This document shows positions 53,594-62,696 of a stretch of DNA of 64,000 nt, piece after piece. Position 1 is the stretch's first letter, and each line of letters opens with the position of its first letter. The notes below the pieces were generated by a model that ran no database searches, was not told the DNA's origin, and saw nothing but the letters and a program-made list of their open reading frames with translations. Position numbers and translations under genes: made by a program. The stretch covers positions 231,108 to 295,107 of the forward strand of contig JAYZUZ010000018.1 in NCBI GenBank assembly GCA_036156195.1, read 5' to 3'. This DNA is from Abyssibacter sp036156195 (GTDB lineage: Bacteria > Pseudomonadota > Gammaproteobacteria > Nevskiales > OUC007).

Positions 53594-54601
53594 ATGCGCC
53601 GCAACTGGCTTGCCGCATTGCCCCTGGCCTGCTGCACCCTCGCCTGGGCTGCACCGCAGGACGACCCCATCCAGCCGCACCCGGCCATGTTGTCGGAGCT
53701 GGCGGATCAATCCATCGTTACCGACATCGGCCAAGCCGGCGACACGCTGATCGCCGTGGGCGAGCGTGGGCACATCCTGCGCTCCACCGACGGCAAACAA
53801 TGGACCCAGGTGGAATCCCCGGTCTCGGTGATGCTCACGCGCGTGCATTTTGCCGATGAGCGCACCGGATGGATCGGCGGCCATGACGCCACCGTGCTCA
53901 AAACTACGGATGGCGGCCAGAGCTGGTCGCTGCTGAACTACCAGCCCGAGCTGGAGCAGGCAATTTACGACCTGCACTTTTTCGATGCCGACAACGGCCT
54001 GGCCGTAGGCGCCTACGACCTGTTCTGGCGCACCGAGGACGGCGGCGCCAGCTGGACGCCGGTCGACTCCCCGGTCGGGCAAGGCGAGCTACATCACTAC
54101 TCCATCACCGAACTGGCGGATGGCACGCTGCTCATCGCCGGTGAACGCAGCATGCTCGCCCGCTCCACCGACCAGGGCCAGACCTGGGAGCGCGTGGCCA
54201 GCCCCTACTTCGGCTCCTACTTTGGCGCCGTGCCCAATGGCGACACGGGGGCCATCATCTTCGGCCTGCGCGGCAATGTGTATCTGCTGCCAGATGTCGC
54301 CAGCCTGCCGACACTGGAAGGCGACGAGTACGGCGAGTATCCGCTGGGCGAGATTCCTGATGGCCAGGTTACCCAGCTGAGCTTTGGCGGCACCGACTCG
54401 CTCTTCAACGGCATCGCCACCGACACCGGCGCGCTGATGGTCGGGGTCAACGGCACCATCGTGGAATACCGCAATGGCCAGTCGCAGCTGACGCGCGTGG
54501 ATGGCGGCGGTTCGGCCGCTCTGGGCGATATTCACCTGCTGGCCAACCTGCGCGCCCTGGGCGGCGAAACAGGCCTGAACCACATCGACAGCGGACGCTA
54601 A
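53594..54601 (+). CDS. YCF48/BNR-type beta-propeller periplasmic protein
   Basis: 335 aa from the ATG at 53594 (GGGAG upstream, then a signal peptide ending AWA-A). Repeats with the sialidase-like Asp-box pattern are seen: LRSTDGKQWTQV, LKTTDGGQSWSLL, WRTEDGGASWTPV and ARSTDQGQTWERV. Plants and cyanobacteria use YCF48 for photosystem II assembly; in proteobacteria this type sits between DUF1329 and RND/MMPL genes and is presumably a periplasmic assembly or link protein. Confidence 0.85.
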   Translation: MRRNWLAALPLACCTLAWAAPQDDPIQPHPAMLSELADQSIVTDIGQAGDTLIAVGERGHILRSTDGKQWTQVESPVSVMLTRVHFADERTGWIGGHDATVLKTTDGGQSWSLLNYQPELEQAIYDLHFFDADNGLAVGAYDLFWRTEDGGASWTPVDSPVGQGELHHYSITELADGTLLIAGERSMLARSTDQGQTWERVASPYFGSYFGAVPNGDTGAIIFGLRGNVYLLPDVASLPTLEGDEYGEYPLGEIPDGQVTQLSFGGTDSLFNGIATDTGALMVGVNGTIVEYRNGQSQLTRVDGGGSAALGDIHLLANLRALGGETGLNHIDSGR

Positions 54602-54614
54602 ACGCCGCGATATT

Positions 54615-54634
54615 GGCCGCGCACTGACGCGGCC
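54615..54634 (+). other. Intergenic hairpin before the RND gene
   Basis: GGCCGCG (54615-54621) and CGCGGCC (54628-54634) around a 6-base loop, no T run. Ends a few bases before the ribosome site GGGAG of the RND gene, so it may stabilise the message or tune translation. Confidence 0.4.
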
Positions 54635-54654
54635 GGAGCTGGGAGAACACAAAC

Positions 54655-57456
54655 ATGGCGACGACTTCTGCGTCCAACAGCGGCTGGACCGACCGCATTC
54701 TGCGAGTGGTGGAACCGCTGGTCTATGGCAAACGCTGGGTGGGGATTACCTGGCTGACGATTCTGACGGTCCTGCTGAGCTATCAGGCCCTGCAACTGGA
54801 GCCGGATGCCGGCTTCGAGAAATCCATCCCGCTTGAACACCCGTACATGAACGTGTTCAAGCAGTACCAGTCGGACTTCGGCGGCGCCAATACGGTGCTC
54901 GTGGCGCTGCTGCAAAAAGACGGCAGCGACATCTACAACGGCGAGTTTCTGGAAAAGCTCAAGTTCGTCACCGACGAGGTCTTCTACGTGCCCGGCAACG
55001 ACCGCCGGCGCGTCACCTCGCTGTTCACTCGTAACGTGCGTTACATCGAGGTGGTCGAAGGCGGACTGTCTGGCGCCAACGTCGTACCGGCTGATTACCA
55101 GCCCACCCAAGCCAATTTCGACCTCATCCGCACCAACGTCGGCAAGGCCGACATCATCGGGCGACTGGTCACCGAGGACGAATCCGGCGCCCTGGTCCAG
55201 ACCGAGTTGCTGGAATTCGACCCGCAATCCGGCGAGAAGCTGGACTACCGTGCTGTCGCCGCCGAGCTGGAGCGCATTCGCGGCTCCATCAACAGCCCGC
55301 GCAAATGGGAGTACCGGCTGAAGCAGCCTGTGGCCCAGGAAGATGCCGGCACGGTGGTCGCCACCAAGTTCAGCGAGCCCGGCAAGATGGACCGCTGGTT
55401 CGGCAAAACCACGGTGGTCAGCGCCAATGAAGACGGCGTGCCGATCACTGTTGAGGTCAACAATCGCGATCTCGACATCGTGGAAATGGAGAACGAAAAC
55501 TACTCCGAGACCGTCTCCGTCCACATCATCGGCTTTGCCAAGATCATCGGCGATGTCACCGACGCCACGCTGGAAGTGGTCGGCTTCTTCCTGCTGACCC
55601 TGCTGATGACCTTCATCCTGCTGTGGGGCTACACCTCATCGCTCAAGCTGGCGTTTTTGCCGCTGGCCTGCTCCATCGTGGCGGTCATCTGGGAATTCGG
55701 CCTGCTGACCACGGCCGGCTACGGGCTTGACCCCTTCGCGATTCTGGTGCCGTTCTTGGTGTTGTCGGTGTCGGTGTCGCACGGCGTGCAGTACGTCAAC
55801 GCCTGGGTGGACGAAATCGCCGCCGGCAAAAACAGCTACGACGCCTCGCTGGAAACCTTCCGCCGCCTGGCGATTCCCGGCACCACGGCACTGATCACAG
55901 ACGTCGCGGGCTTTGCGACGATTTACCTCATCCCCATCGACATCATTCGCGAAATGTCGCTCAACGCGGCCTTTGGTGTGGCCTCCATCATCATCACCAA
56001 CAAGGTCATGATGCCGATCTGGCTGACCTATGTGTCGATTGGCGATGTGGACAAGTTCCAGGCCAAGCAGGCCAAGAAGGAAGCCCTGCTCGCCGGCCTG
56101 TTCCGGTTCCTGGCCAAGATCACCCGCCGCGGCCCGGCTATCATCACCCTGCTCGTCTGCGCCGTACTGCTGGCCTTCTCGCTCTACAAGTACCCGGATC
56201 TGCAGGTGGGCGACGCGCAAAAGGGTGTGCCGGAACTGCGGCCCGACTCGCGCTACAACCAGGACTCCGCCGCCATCGTCGAAAACTTCGACCTGGGCGT
56301 GGACATCCTCAAGGTCGTCGCCGAAACGGACCCAGAGGCCTGTCGCTTCTACCACACGATGGAGCAGGTGGATCGGTTCCTGTGGACCATGCAGAACACC
56401 GGCGGCGTGCAAACCGCACTGGGCCTGCCCACCTACATGAAGCTGGTTTACTCAGGCTTCAACGAGGGGCACATCAACGCGCGCATCCTGCCGCGTAACC
56501 CCAATGCGATGGCGTTGCTGCTGTCGCAGTTCCCCTCCTCCACCGGGCTGCTCAACAGTGACTGCTCGGCAATGGCCATGTTCGTCTTCACCGAAGACCA
56601 CAAGGCCGGGACGATCAAGCACATCGTCAACGCCGTTGAAGCGTTTAACGCGCAGAACGCCGAACGGTTTGCCAACGATCATCCGGGCACCGACTTGGCC
56701 GTCTGCGAGGAGAAAACGCAGCTCATCCGCCAGGCCGGTCAGACCGCGCTGGACCTCAAGCTCCGCAACGACCGCCTCGTGGCCCTCGATGCCAACAGCG
56801 AAGAGGCCAAGCGCCTGAAGAGCGAAGCCGAGTCTCTGCAAACCAAATTGGGCGAACAGCGCGAGCAGATCAGCGCCATCGACTCACCCTGCCCCGTTAA
56901 CTTTGCGCTGGCCACCGGCAACGTCGGCGTGATGGCGGCCACCAACGAAGTGGTGGAAGAACAAGAGCTGCAGGTTGTGTTCTGGGTCTACGTGGTCGTG
57001 ATCCTGTTCCTGTGGCTCAGCTTCCGCACCCTGGCCGGCGTCATCTGCGTCGTCGCCCCGCTGTCGCTGGTTTCGATCATGGCCTACGCCGTCATGGCAA
57101 TGACCGACATCGGCCTCAAGGTCGCCACCCTGCCCGTGGTCGCACTGGCCGTCGGCATTGGCGTGGACTACGGCATCTACGTCTACGCCACCCTGGTCGA
57201 TGGCATCGAACGCGGCCTGTCGCTGGAAGAAGCCATGTTCGAAACGCTCAACAAGACCGGCAAGGCCGTGCTCTTCACTGGCGTTGCCCTCGGCGTGGGC
57301 GTGGGCACCTGGCTCTTCTCCGCCCTGCAGTTCCAGGCCGACATGGGCCTGCTGTTGGTGTTCATGTTCACCGCCAACATGTTTGGCGCGATCCTGGTGC
57401 TACCGGCGCTGGCGCGGTTCCTGACCAAACGGTCGGATGGCTCAAAGCCAGCCTAG
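54655..57456 (+). CDS. RND superfamily (MMPL/SSD-type) transporter
   Basis: 933 aa. Two halves, each with one membrane span, a large periplasmic domain and a five-helix bundle. First half: span near WVGITWLTILTVLLSYQAL, bundle from VVGFFLLTLLMTFILLWGY with PFLVLSVSVSHGVQYVNAW. Second half: span near AIITLLVCAVLLAFSLY, bundle with VVALAVGIGVDYGIYVYATLV. The GVDYGIY motif in the proton-path helix and the overall size fit HpnN/MMPL-like lipid exporters rather than AcrB, as no adaptor or TolC is adjacent. With the DUF1302/DUF1329 genes it likely moves a hydrophobic molecule between membranes. A strong terminator ends the cluster. Confidence 0.88.
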   Translation: MATTSASNSGWTDRILRVVEPLVYGKRWVGITWLTILTVLLSYQALQLEPDAGFEKSIPLEHPYMNVFKQYQSDFGGANTVLVALLQKDGSDIYNGEFLEKLKFVTDEVFYVPGNDRRRVTSLFTRNVRYIEVVEGGLSGANVVPADYQPTQANFDLIRTNVGKADIIGRLVTEDESGALVQTELLEFDPQSGEKLDYRAVAAELERIRGSINSPRKWEYRLKQPVAQEDAGTVVATKFSEPGKMDRWFGKTTVVSANEDGVPITVEVNNRDLDIVEMENENYSETVSVHIIGFAKIIGDVTDATLEVVGFFLLTLLMTFILLWGYTSSLKLAFLPLACSIVAVIWEFGLLTTAGYGLDPFAILVPFLVLSVSVSHGVQYVNAWVDEIAAGKNSYDASLETFRRLAIPGTTALITDVAGFATIYLIPIDIIREMSLNAAFGVASIIITNKVMMPIWLTYVSIGDVDKFQAKQAKKEALLAGLFRFLAKITRRGPAIITLLVCAVLLAFSLYKYPDLQVGDAQKGVPELRPDSRYNQDSAAIVENFDLGVDILKVVAETDPEACRFYHTMEQVDRFLWTMQNTGGVQTALGLPTYMKLVYSGFNEGHINARILPRNPNAMALLLSQFPSSTGLLNSDCSAMAMFVFTEDHKAGTIKHIVNAVEAFNAQNAERFANDHPGTDLAVCEEKTQLIRQAGQTALDLKLRNDRLVALDANSEEAKRLKSEAESLQTKLGEQREQISAIDSPCPVNFALATGNVGVMAATNEVVEEQELQVVFWVYVVVILFLWLSFRTLAGVICVVAPLSLVSIMAYAVMAMTDIGLKVATLPVVALAVGIGVDYGIYVYATLVDGIERGLSLEEAMFETLNKTGKAVLFTGVALGVGVGTWLFSALQFQADMGLLLVFMFTANMFGAILVLPALARFLTKRSDGSKPA

Positions 57457-57476
57457 GCACCCAGCGGTCGATCGAT

Positions 57477-57507
57477 AACGGCGTGACCTTGGTCACGCCG
57501 TTTTCTT
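57477..57507 (+). terminator. Rho-independent terminator of the RND cluster
   Basis: AACGGCGTGACC (57477-57488) and GGTCACGCCGTT (57491-57502) form a 12-base arm hairpin, followed by TTCTTT. Lies 20 bases after the RND stop. Confidence 0.88.
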
Positions 57508-57657
57508 TAGGGGGTCCGAATCGTCACACGGGCCTGCTAGACTCCGGCCCAGTTATTGCACTGCAGCGATGGCAGTGGTTCACGTCCGCCAGCGCGCCTC
57601 TTTGGCCGCATTCCCAAATCGCGGACACATCTATCAAGCGCAACGGATAAGAGCGTA

Positions 57658-58770
57658 GTGAAAAAAGCACTGATTACCGGCGTCACCGGCCAGGATGGCG
57701 CCTATCTCGCCGAACTTTTGCTGGAAAAAGGGTACGAGGTTCACGGCATCAAGCGCCGTGCCTCGTTGTTCAACACCGACCGGATCGACCACCTCTACCA
57801 GGATCCGCATGAAAGCGATCGACGCTTTGTGCTGCACTACGGTGACCTGACAGATTCGACCAACCTCATCCGCATTGTTCAGCAAATCGAACCGGACGAG
57901 ATCTACAACCTCGGTGCGCAGTCGCATGTGGCTGTTTCCTTTGACAGCCCCGAGTACACCGCCAATGGCGATGCACTGGGTACGCTGCGGCTGCTGGAAG
58001 CCATCCGGATTCTGGGCCTGACTGAGAAGACGAAGTTCTACCAGGCTTCAACGTCTGAACTTTACGGCCTAGTCCAGGAAATCCCGCAGAAGGAAACCAC
58101 CCCCTTCTACCCACGTTCTCCCTACGCCGTCGCCAAGCTCTACGGCTACTGGATTACGGTGAACTACCGTGAGAGCTACGGCATGTATGCCTGCAACGGC
58201 ATTCTGTTCAACCACGAGTCCCCGATTCGTGGCGAAACCTTCGTAACCCGCAAGATCACGCGCGCCATCGCCCGGATTGCATTGGGCCTGCAGGACAAAC
58301 TGCACCTGGGCAATATGGATGCGCTGCGCGACTGGGGCCACGCCAAAGACTACGTCGAAATGCAGTGGATGATGCTGCAGCAGGACACGCCAGAAGACTT
58401 TGTCATCGCAACCGGCGAGCAGCATTCGGTGCGTGAGTTCGTCCAGCGCTCCGCGGCTGGACTGGGCATGGAGGTCGAATTCTCCGGCAAAGGTGTCGAT
58501 GAAATTGGCACCGTCACCGCCGTGACCAACCCGGAACTCAACGTGAAGCCGGGCCAGCAAATCGTTGGTGTGGACCCGCGTTACTTCCGTCCGGCAGAAG
58601 TCGAAACTCTGCTGGGTGACCCGACCAAGGCCAAGGAAAAACTCGGCTGGGTGCCCAAGATCAGCTTCGAAGAACTGGTCAAGGACATGATCACGTCCGA
58701 CTTCGAGCACGCGAAGCGTGACCGGCTCGTCACTGAAGCCGGCTACCGCGCGTTCGACTACAACGAGTAA
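57658..58770 (+). CDS. gmd: GDP-mannose 4,6-dehydratase
   Basis: 370 aa from the GTG at 57658 (VKKALITGVTGQDG); upstream open frame is not conserved. Extended SDR fold: GVTGQDGAYLAELL binds NADP, STSELYG and the YPRSPYAVAKLYGYW block carry catalytic Thr/Ser-Tyr-Lys, then NHESPIRGETFVTRKITRA. Makes GDP-4-keto-6-deoxymannose, the substrate of the fcl product five bases downstream. Supplies GDP-fucose or a related deoxysugar for surface polysaccharide. Confidence 0.96.
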   Translation: MKKALITGVTGQDGAYLAELLLEKGYEVHGIKRRASLFNTDRIDHLYQDPHESDRRFVLHYGDLTDSTNLIRIVQQIEPDEIYNLGAQSHVAVSFDSPEYTANGDALGTLRLLEAIRILGLTEKTKFYQASTSELYGLVQEIPQKETTPFYPRSPYAVAKLYGYWITVNYRESYGMYACNGILFNHESPIRGETFVTRKITRAIARIALGLQDKLHLGNMDALRDWGHAKDYVEMQWMMLQQDTPEDFVIATGEQHSVREFVQRSAAGLGMEVEFSGKGVDEIGTVTAVTNPELNVKPGQQIVGVDPRYFRPAEVETLLGDPTKAKEKLGWVPKISFEELVKDMITSDFEHAKRDRLVTEAGYRAFDYNE

Positions 58771-58775
58771 GCCCG

Positions 58776-59717
58776 GTGTCTCCAGAATCAAAGATCTATG
58801 TCGCCGGCCATCGTGGCCTGGCCGGGTCGGCCATCGTCCGAGGACTGCAGCGCAAGGGCTATCAGAACCTGATCACACGCACCCACGCAGAACTTGATCT
58901 CACGGATCAGGTAGCTGTTCAGGGCTTCTTCGAAGCGGAGCGACCGACGCACGTCATCCTCGCCGCGGCAAAGGTCGGTGGCATTCACGCGAACGACACC
59001 TACCCCGCCGAATTCATCCGTGACAATCTAGCCATCCAGACCCATGTGATCCATTCGGCCTGGCAGTCGGGTGTGGAGAAGCTGGTCTTCCTAGGCTCCT
59101 CCTGCATCTACCCCAAGTTTGCCGAACAGCCGATGCAGGAAGACTCCCTGCTCACGGGCCCACTGGAACCGACCAACGAGTGGTACGCCATTGCCAAGAT
59201 CGCCGGCATCAAAATGTGTCAGGCCTATCGCAAGCAGTACGGGTTTGATGCCATCTCGCTGATGCCGACCAATCTGTACGGCCCGGGGGACAACTTCAAT
59301 CTAGAAAACTCCCACGTCCTTCCGGCCCTGCTGCGCAAGTTCCACGAAGCAAAACTCAACAACGACCCGCAGGTCGTGATGTGGGGAACCGGCTCTCCAA
59401 AGCGCGAATTCCTGCACGTCGACGACTTGGGTGACGCTGTCGTGCACCTGACTGAATCCTATTCGGACTCAGAAATCGTCAATGTCGGCGTAGGCACAGA
59501 TGTATCCATCCGCGAGCTGGCTGAGATGATCAAGGACGTCGTGGGCTACGCGGGTGAAATAGTCAACGACACCAGCAAGCCCGATGGCACGCCACGAAAG
59601 CTGATGGATGTTTCGCGACTCAGTGCACTTGGCTGGCAAGCCAAAACATCACTACGCGACGGTATAGAGAGCACCTACGCTTGGTTCTTAGCGAACGAAC
59701 AAAATTTTCGCGCCTAG
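58776..59717 (+). CDS. fcl: GDP-L-fucose synthase
   Basis: 313 aa from a GTG. GHRGLAGSAIVRGL at the N-terminus, LGSSCIYPKFAEQP, NEWYAIAKIAG (Tyr-Lys pair) and LMPTNLYGPGDNF are diagnostic. Epimerises and reduces the Gmd product to GDP-L-fucose. Operonic with gmd. Confidence 0.95.
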   Translation: MSPESKIYVAGHRGLAGSAIVRGLQRKGYQNLITRTHAELDLTDQVAVQGFFEAERPTHVILAAAKVGGIHANDTYPAEFIRDNLAIQTHVIHSAWQSGVEKLVFLGSSCIYPKFAEQPMQEDSLLTGPLEPTNEWYAIAKIAGIKMCQAYRKQYGFDAISLMPTNLYGPGDNFNLENSHVLPALLRKFHEAKLNNDPQVVMWGTGSPKREFLHVDDLGDAVVHLTESYSDSEIVNVGVGTDVSIRELAEMIKDVVGYAGEIVNDTSKPDGTPRKLMDVSRLSALGWQAKTSLRDGIESTYAWFLANEQNFRA

Positions 59718-59729
59718 ATCCGCATGATC

Positions 59730-59763
59730 GTCGCGGGAGGTTGGGCTACTTCCCTCCCGCGAC
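59730..59763. terminator. Hairpin between convergent fcl and glycosyltransferase genes
   Basis: Perfect 11-base inverted repeat GTCGCGGGAGG/CCTCCCGCGAC with a 12-base loop, reaching into the 3' end of the glycosyltransferase gene. No T run on either side, so it may act as a roadblock or RNA-stability element rather than a classical terminator. Confidence 0.45.
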
Positions 59764-60933
59764 CTGCTCGAAAATCTCCGCAAAGCGCGGAGCAATCTTC
59801 TGGATATTAAATAAATCTTCAGCTGCATCGCGTGCGCGCTCACCCATTGCGCGCCTTTCTTCCGGCTGATCGATCAACCGCAGTGCCGCTTGTAGAAACG
59901 CGCCGGGGTCCGTAGGCGAAGCGACGAATCCGGTTTTTCTCTCCAGCACAAGCTGCGCAGCAGGGTTCTTCTCATTCAGTGAAAGCAGCTGGGCACGGCC
60001 GGCACAGTGATTCGAGAGAATCTTCGACGGCACGCAGTAGTCCGCTGCATCCGGAGCGAGCATTCCGATCAGCACATCACCGCTCGCGAGGACCTCTGGC
60101 AAGCGCTCAATCGGTTGAAAGTCATTGATCTGAAAATTCTTCAAGCCGCGCTCCCGCACCTGCTCTCGCAACCAATCGGCAACAGCACCTCGCGAATTGA
60201 CCACCACGCCAGCCCCTAGCGGCGCCACAGCTTCTGCAAGTCGAACCAGTAGTTCAGGACGGTGCTTGAAGCCGAGCGTGCCGGAATAGAGAAACGTGAA
60301 TTGATCATCTAGCCCATGCTCGGTGGACCAGGCATTCTTACGCGCTTGGGGCGTGATCTCATCCACGGGCGCCCAGTTTGAAATCACCGAGCAGACCTGC
60401 GCCGGAACACCTCGATCCACCAAATATGGTGAAAAAGAATCCGAGATGCTGATGACGTGGCCCGCCGCCTTCAAACAACGAATCTCGCGCCTCTGGTACC
60501 AAGCCGCGGGTAAACGCCCCAGTAGCCCAAACTTCTCGGTTAGCACCTGACCGATGGCCACACCCAATAAGTCCTGAACCCAGACCACGGCAGCGATATT
60601 CAAGCGCTTACACGTGGCAAGTGTGGGAACAAGCGCATCGATGGGCGTGTTCGCAAACACAGCCACGTCAGGTTGCTCTCGACGAAGGGAAGCACTGAGC
60701 AGTTTTCCGTACCGACGCTCCAGAACCCACCGCCGGACAAACCGCTCCCGGCGCAGCGGCTCTCCAAGGTCAATCGGGCAAACTCGATGCGCTCCGGCCT
60801 CACGCCACCCCGAGGGAGTGCCATCCAGTGACTGGTTGAAGGCGTATAGAACATCCGTTCCGCCCTGCTCAAGCACCGTGGCGAGCTCTCTGGAGAATGG
60901 GTAGGCGCCGTAGTCGTGTAGGAATAATTTCAT
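59746..60933 (-). CDS. Glycosyltransferase family 4 protein
   Basis: 395 aa from the ATG at 60933 (MKLFLHDYGAYPFSREL). GT-B fold: an acceptor half with ISISDSFSPYLVDRGVP and the start of the donor half at FLYSGTLGFKHRPELL, then the sugar-nucleotide segment LIGMLAPDAADYCVPSKIL. Resembles the WbuB/WcaI group that transfers fucose or related sugars in surface polysaccharides. It is the only gene of this segment pointing left between fcl and ugd. Local codon use is more AT-rich than in the housekeeping genes, hinting at an exchanged cassette. Sugar specificity unknown. Confidence 0.85.
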   Translation of the reverse strand: MKLFLHDYGAYPFSRELATVLEQGGTDVLYAFNQSLDGTPSGWREAGAHRVCPIDLGEPLRRERFVRRWVLERRYGKLLSASLRREQPDVAVFANTPIDALVPTLATCKRLNIAAVVWVQDLLGVAIGQVLTEKFGLLGRLPAAWYQRREIRCLKAAGHVISISDSFSPYLVDRGVPAQVCSVISNWAPVDEITPQARKNAWSTEHGLDDQFTFLYSGTLGFKHRPELLVRLAEAVAPLGAGVVVNSRGAVADWLREQVRERGLKNFQINDFQPIERLPEVLASGDVLIGMLAPDAADYCVPSKILSNHCAGRAQLLSLNEKNPAAQLVLERKTGFVASPTDPGAFLQAALRLIDQPEERRAMGERARDAAEDLFNIQKIAPRFAEIFEQVAGGK

Positions 60934-61097
60934 TTGGGCATGGTTTAATGAGAGAAAGCGCGCGGCCAACGCTAACCCGGTATACGAGCATCTAGGGTCG
61001 GACAAGGCCACCTAGGTAGTATAGTGGCCCCAACCGCATCACTGCCCATGAAAGGCAACGATGCCACGCAAAGAACAGCCATTCGGTATACATTCAA
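60934..61097. other. Divergent promoter region, glycosyltransferase / ugd
   Basis: 164 bases. On the plus strand TATAGT (61020-61025) is a good -10 box for ugd, but the -35 is weak at normal spacing (CGGACA only at 15 bases). No other feature seen. Confidence 0.35.
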
Positions 61098-62432
61098 GTG
61101 AACATCAGCATCTTCGGCTCAGGCTATGTTGGCCTGGTCACCGCCGCCTGCTTCGCGGAAGCTGGCAACGAAGTCATCTGCGTCGATATCGACGAAGCCA
61201 GAATCCAGAAACTCACCGAAGGGCACTGCCCGTTCTACGAACCTGGGGTCGATGACCTACTAACGAGAAACGTCGAAGCCGGTCGCCTGCGCTTCACCAC
61301 GGATGCCAAGGCAGCCATTGATCACGGTCTGTTCATCATGATTGCCGTCGGCACGCCTCCAGATGAGGATGGCTCCGCTGACCTCAGGCACGTACTCACA
61401 GTTGCTCGGACGGTCGGCGAGCACATGAGCGAGTACAAGGTCGTCATCACAAAATCCACGGTGCCGGTGGGCTCCGCAGAACACGTACGCAAGGCCGTCA
61501 ATGAGACGCTGTCGGTACGCGGCGAGAACATCGAGTTCGATGTGGTCTCCAACCCTGAGTTCCTCAAAGAAGGAAGTGCAGTCGAAGACTTCATGAAGCC
61601 GGACCGGACGATTGTCGGCGTCGATAATCCGCGTACTGGCGAGTTGATGCGTGCGCTGTACGCTCCCTTCAACCGATCCAGAGACCGCGTGATCGTCATG
61701 GACATCGCGTCATCCGAGCTGACGAAGTACGCAGCCAATGCAATGCTCGCCACCAAAATCAGCTTCATGAATGAGCTGTCCAACCTGGCAGACCGTGTAG
61801 GCGCCGATATCGAAGCCGTTCGTAAGGGTATCGGCTCCGACCCCCGCATCGGCTACAAATTCATCTACCCAGGCGCCGGTTATGGCGGCTCCTGCTTCCC
61901 GAAGGATGTTTCTGCTCTCTCCAAAACCGGCGAACAGGCCGGGTACAGTATGGAACTGGTCGATGCCGTCAACGCGGTCAACCGTCGTCAGAAGCAGGTG
62001 CTGTTCAATAAGATCAAAGCACACTTCGGCGACTTAAACGGCAAGACCATCGCTATTTGGGGCTTGGCGTTCAAGCCGAACACGGACGATGTTCGAGAAG
62101 CGCCTGCACGGGATCTGATGGAAGCACTGTGGGAGGCCGGCGTAGTCGTCCGTGTTCACGATCCCGAAGCGATGGACACCATTCGCGCATGCTACGGCGA
62201 GCCGGAGAACCTCACCTACTGCAACTCACCTGCCGAAGCGACCGAAGGCGCAGACGCACTGGCCATCCTCACCGAATGGAAGCTTTATCACAGCCCGAAT
62301 TTTGAGAAACTGGCCCAGGTGCTGACAGCCAAGGTCATCTTCGACGGAAGAAACCTGTTTGATCCAGCGCTTGTGACGCGATTTGGCCTCGAATACCACA
62401 GCATTGGTCGCCCTATCGCCAAACCGGGCTAG
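61098..62432 (+). CDS. ugd: UDP-glucose 6-dehydrogenase
   Basis: 444 aa from a GTG. Oxidises UDP-glucose to UDP-glucuronate with two NAD. FGSGYVGLVTAACFAE binds NAD, then GTPPDEDGSADL, STVPVGSAEHVR, NPEFLKEGSAVEDF, the catalytic cysteine in GAGYGGSCFPKD and the C-terminal GLAFKPNTDDVREAPA. A strong terminator follows. Confidence 0.96.
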   Translation: MNISIFGSGYVGLVTAACFAEAGNEVICVDIDEARIQKLTEGHCPFYEPGVDDLLTRNVEAGRLRFTTDAKAAIDHGLFIMIAVGTPPDEDGSADLRHVLTVARTVGEHMSEYKVVITKSTVPVGSAEHVRKAVNETLSVRGENIEFDVVSNPEFLKEGSAVEDFMKPDRTIVGVDNPRTGELMRALYAPFNRSRDRVIVMDIASSELTKYAANAMLATKISFMNELSNLADRVGADIEAVRKGIGSDPRIGYKFIYPGAGYGGSCFPKDVSALSKTGEQAGYSMELVDAVNAVNRRQKQVLFNKIKAHFGDLNGKTIAIWGLAFKPNTDDVREAPARDLMEALWEAGVVVRVHDPEAMDTIRACYGEPENLTYCNSPAEATEGADALAILTEWKLYHSPNFEKLAQVLTAKVIFDGRNLFDPALVTRFGLEYHSIGRPIAKPG

Positions 62433-62449
62433 CAAAACCCTGTAGGCAC

Positions 62450-62477
62450 AAAAAAGCCGGCGTAAGCCGGCTTTTTT
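62450..62477. terminator. Bidirectional Rho-independent terminator
   Basis: A6 - GCCGGC - GTAA - GCCGGC - T6. Works for ugd on the plus strand and, being flanked by A and T runs on both sides, for the tRNA-Ala/tRNA-Glu transcript on the minus strand. Confidence 0.93.
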
Positions 62478-62483
62478 GTTAGA

Positions 62484-62559
62484 TGGCGTCCCCAAGGGGA
62501 TTCGAACCCCTGTTACCGCCGTGAAAGGGCGGTGTCCTAGGCCTCTAGACGATGGGGAC
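62484..62559 (-). tRNA. tRNA-Glu (UUC)
   Basis: 76-nt cloverleaf on the minus strand: acceptor GTCCCCA/TGGGGAC, D-arm TCGTCTAGAGGCCTAGGA, anticodon stem CCGCC/GGCGG with loop CTTTCAC (anticodon TTC), T-loop GGTTCGAATCC, encoded CCA. Confidence 0.96.
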
Positions 62560-62563
62560 AACT

Positions 62564-62639
<76 letters not shown>

Positions 62640-62653
62640 GTAAAGCGGCGCGT

Positions 62654-62682
62654 AGTATAACGAGCTTCTTCGCTCGTGACCA
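62654..62682 (-). promoter_or_regulatory. Promoter of the tRNA-Ala/tRNA-Glu transcript
   Basis: Minus strand TGGTCA (62677-62682), 17-base spacer, TATACT (62654-62659), then a GC-rich discriminator (ACGCGCCGC) typical of stable-RNA promoters under stringent control. The -10 lies 14 bases before the tRNA-Ala 5' end. The spacer itself is an inverted repeat (ACGAGC...GCTCGT) that may also help end galE transcription. Confidence 0.62.
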
Positions 62683-62696
62683 CACTTTTTTACCCC

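Noticed and set aside
54598..56412. Minus-strand frames of 308 and 258 codons opposite the RND gene
   Set aside because: His/Val-rich antisense translation of a conserved transporter; no independent evidence.
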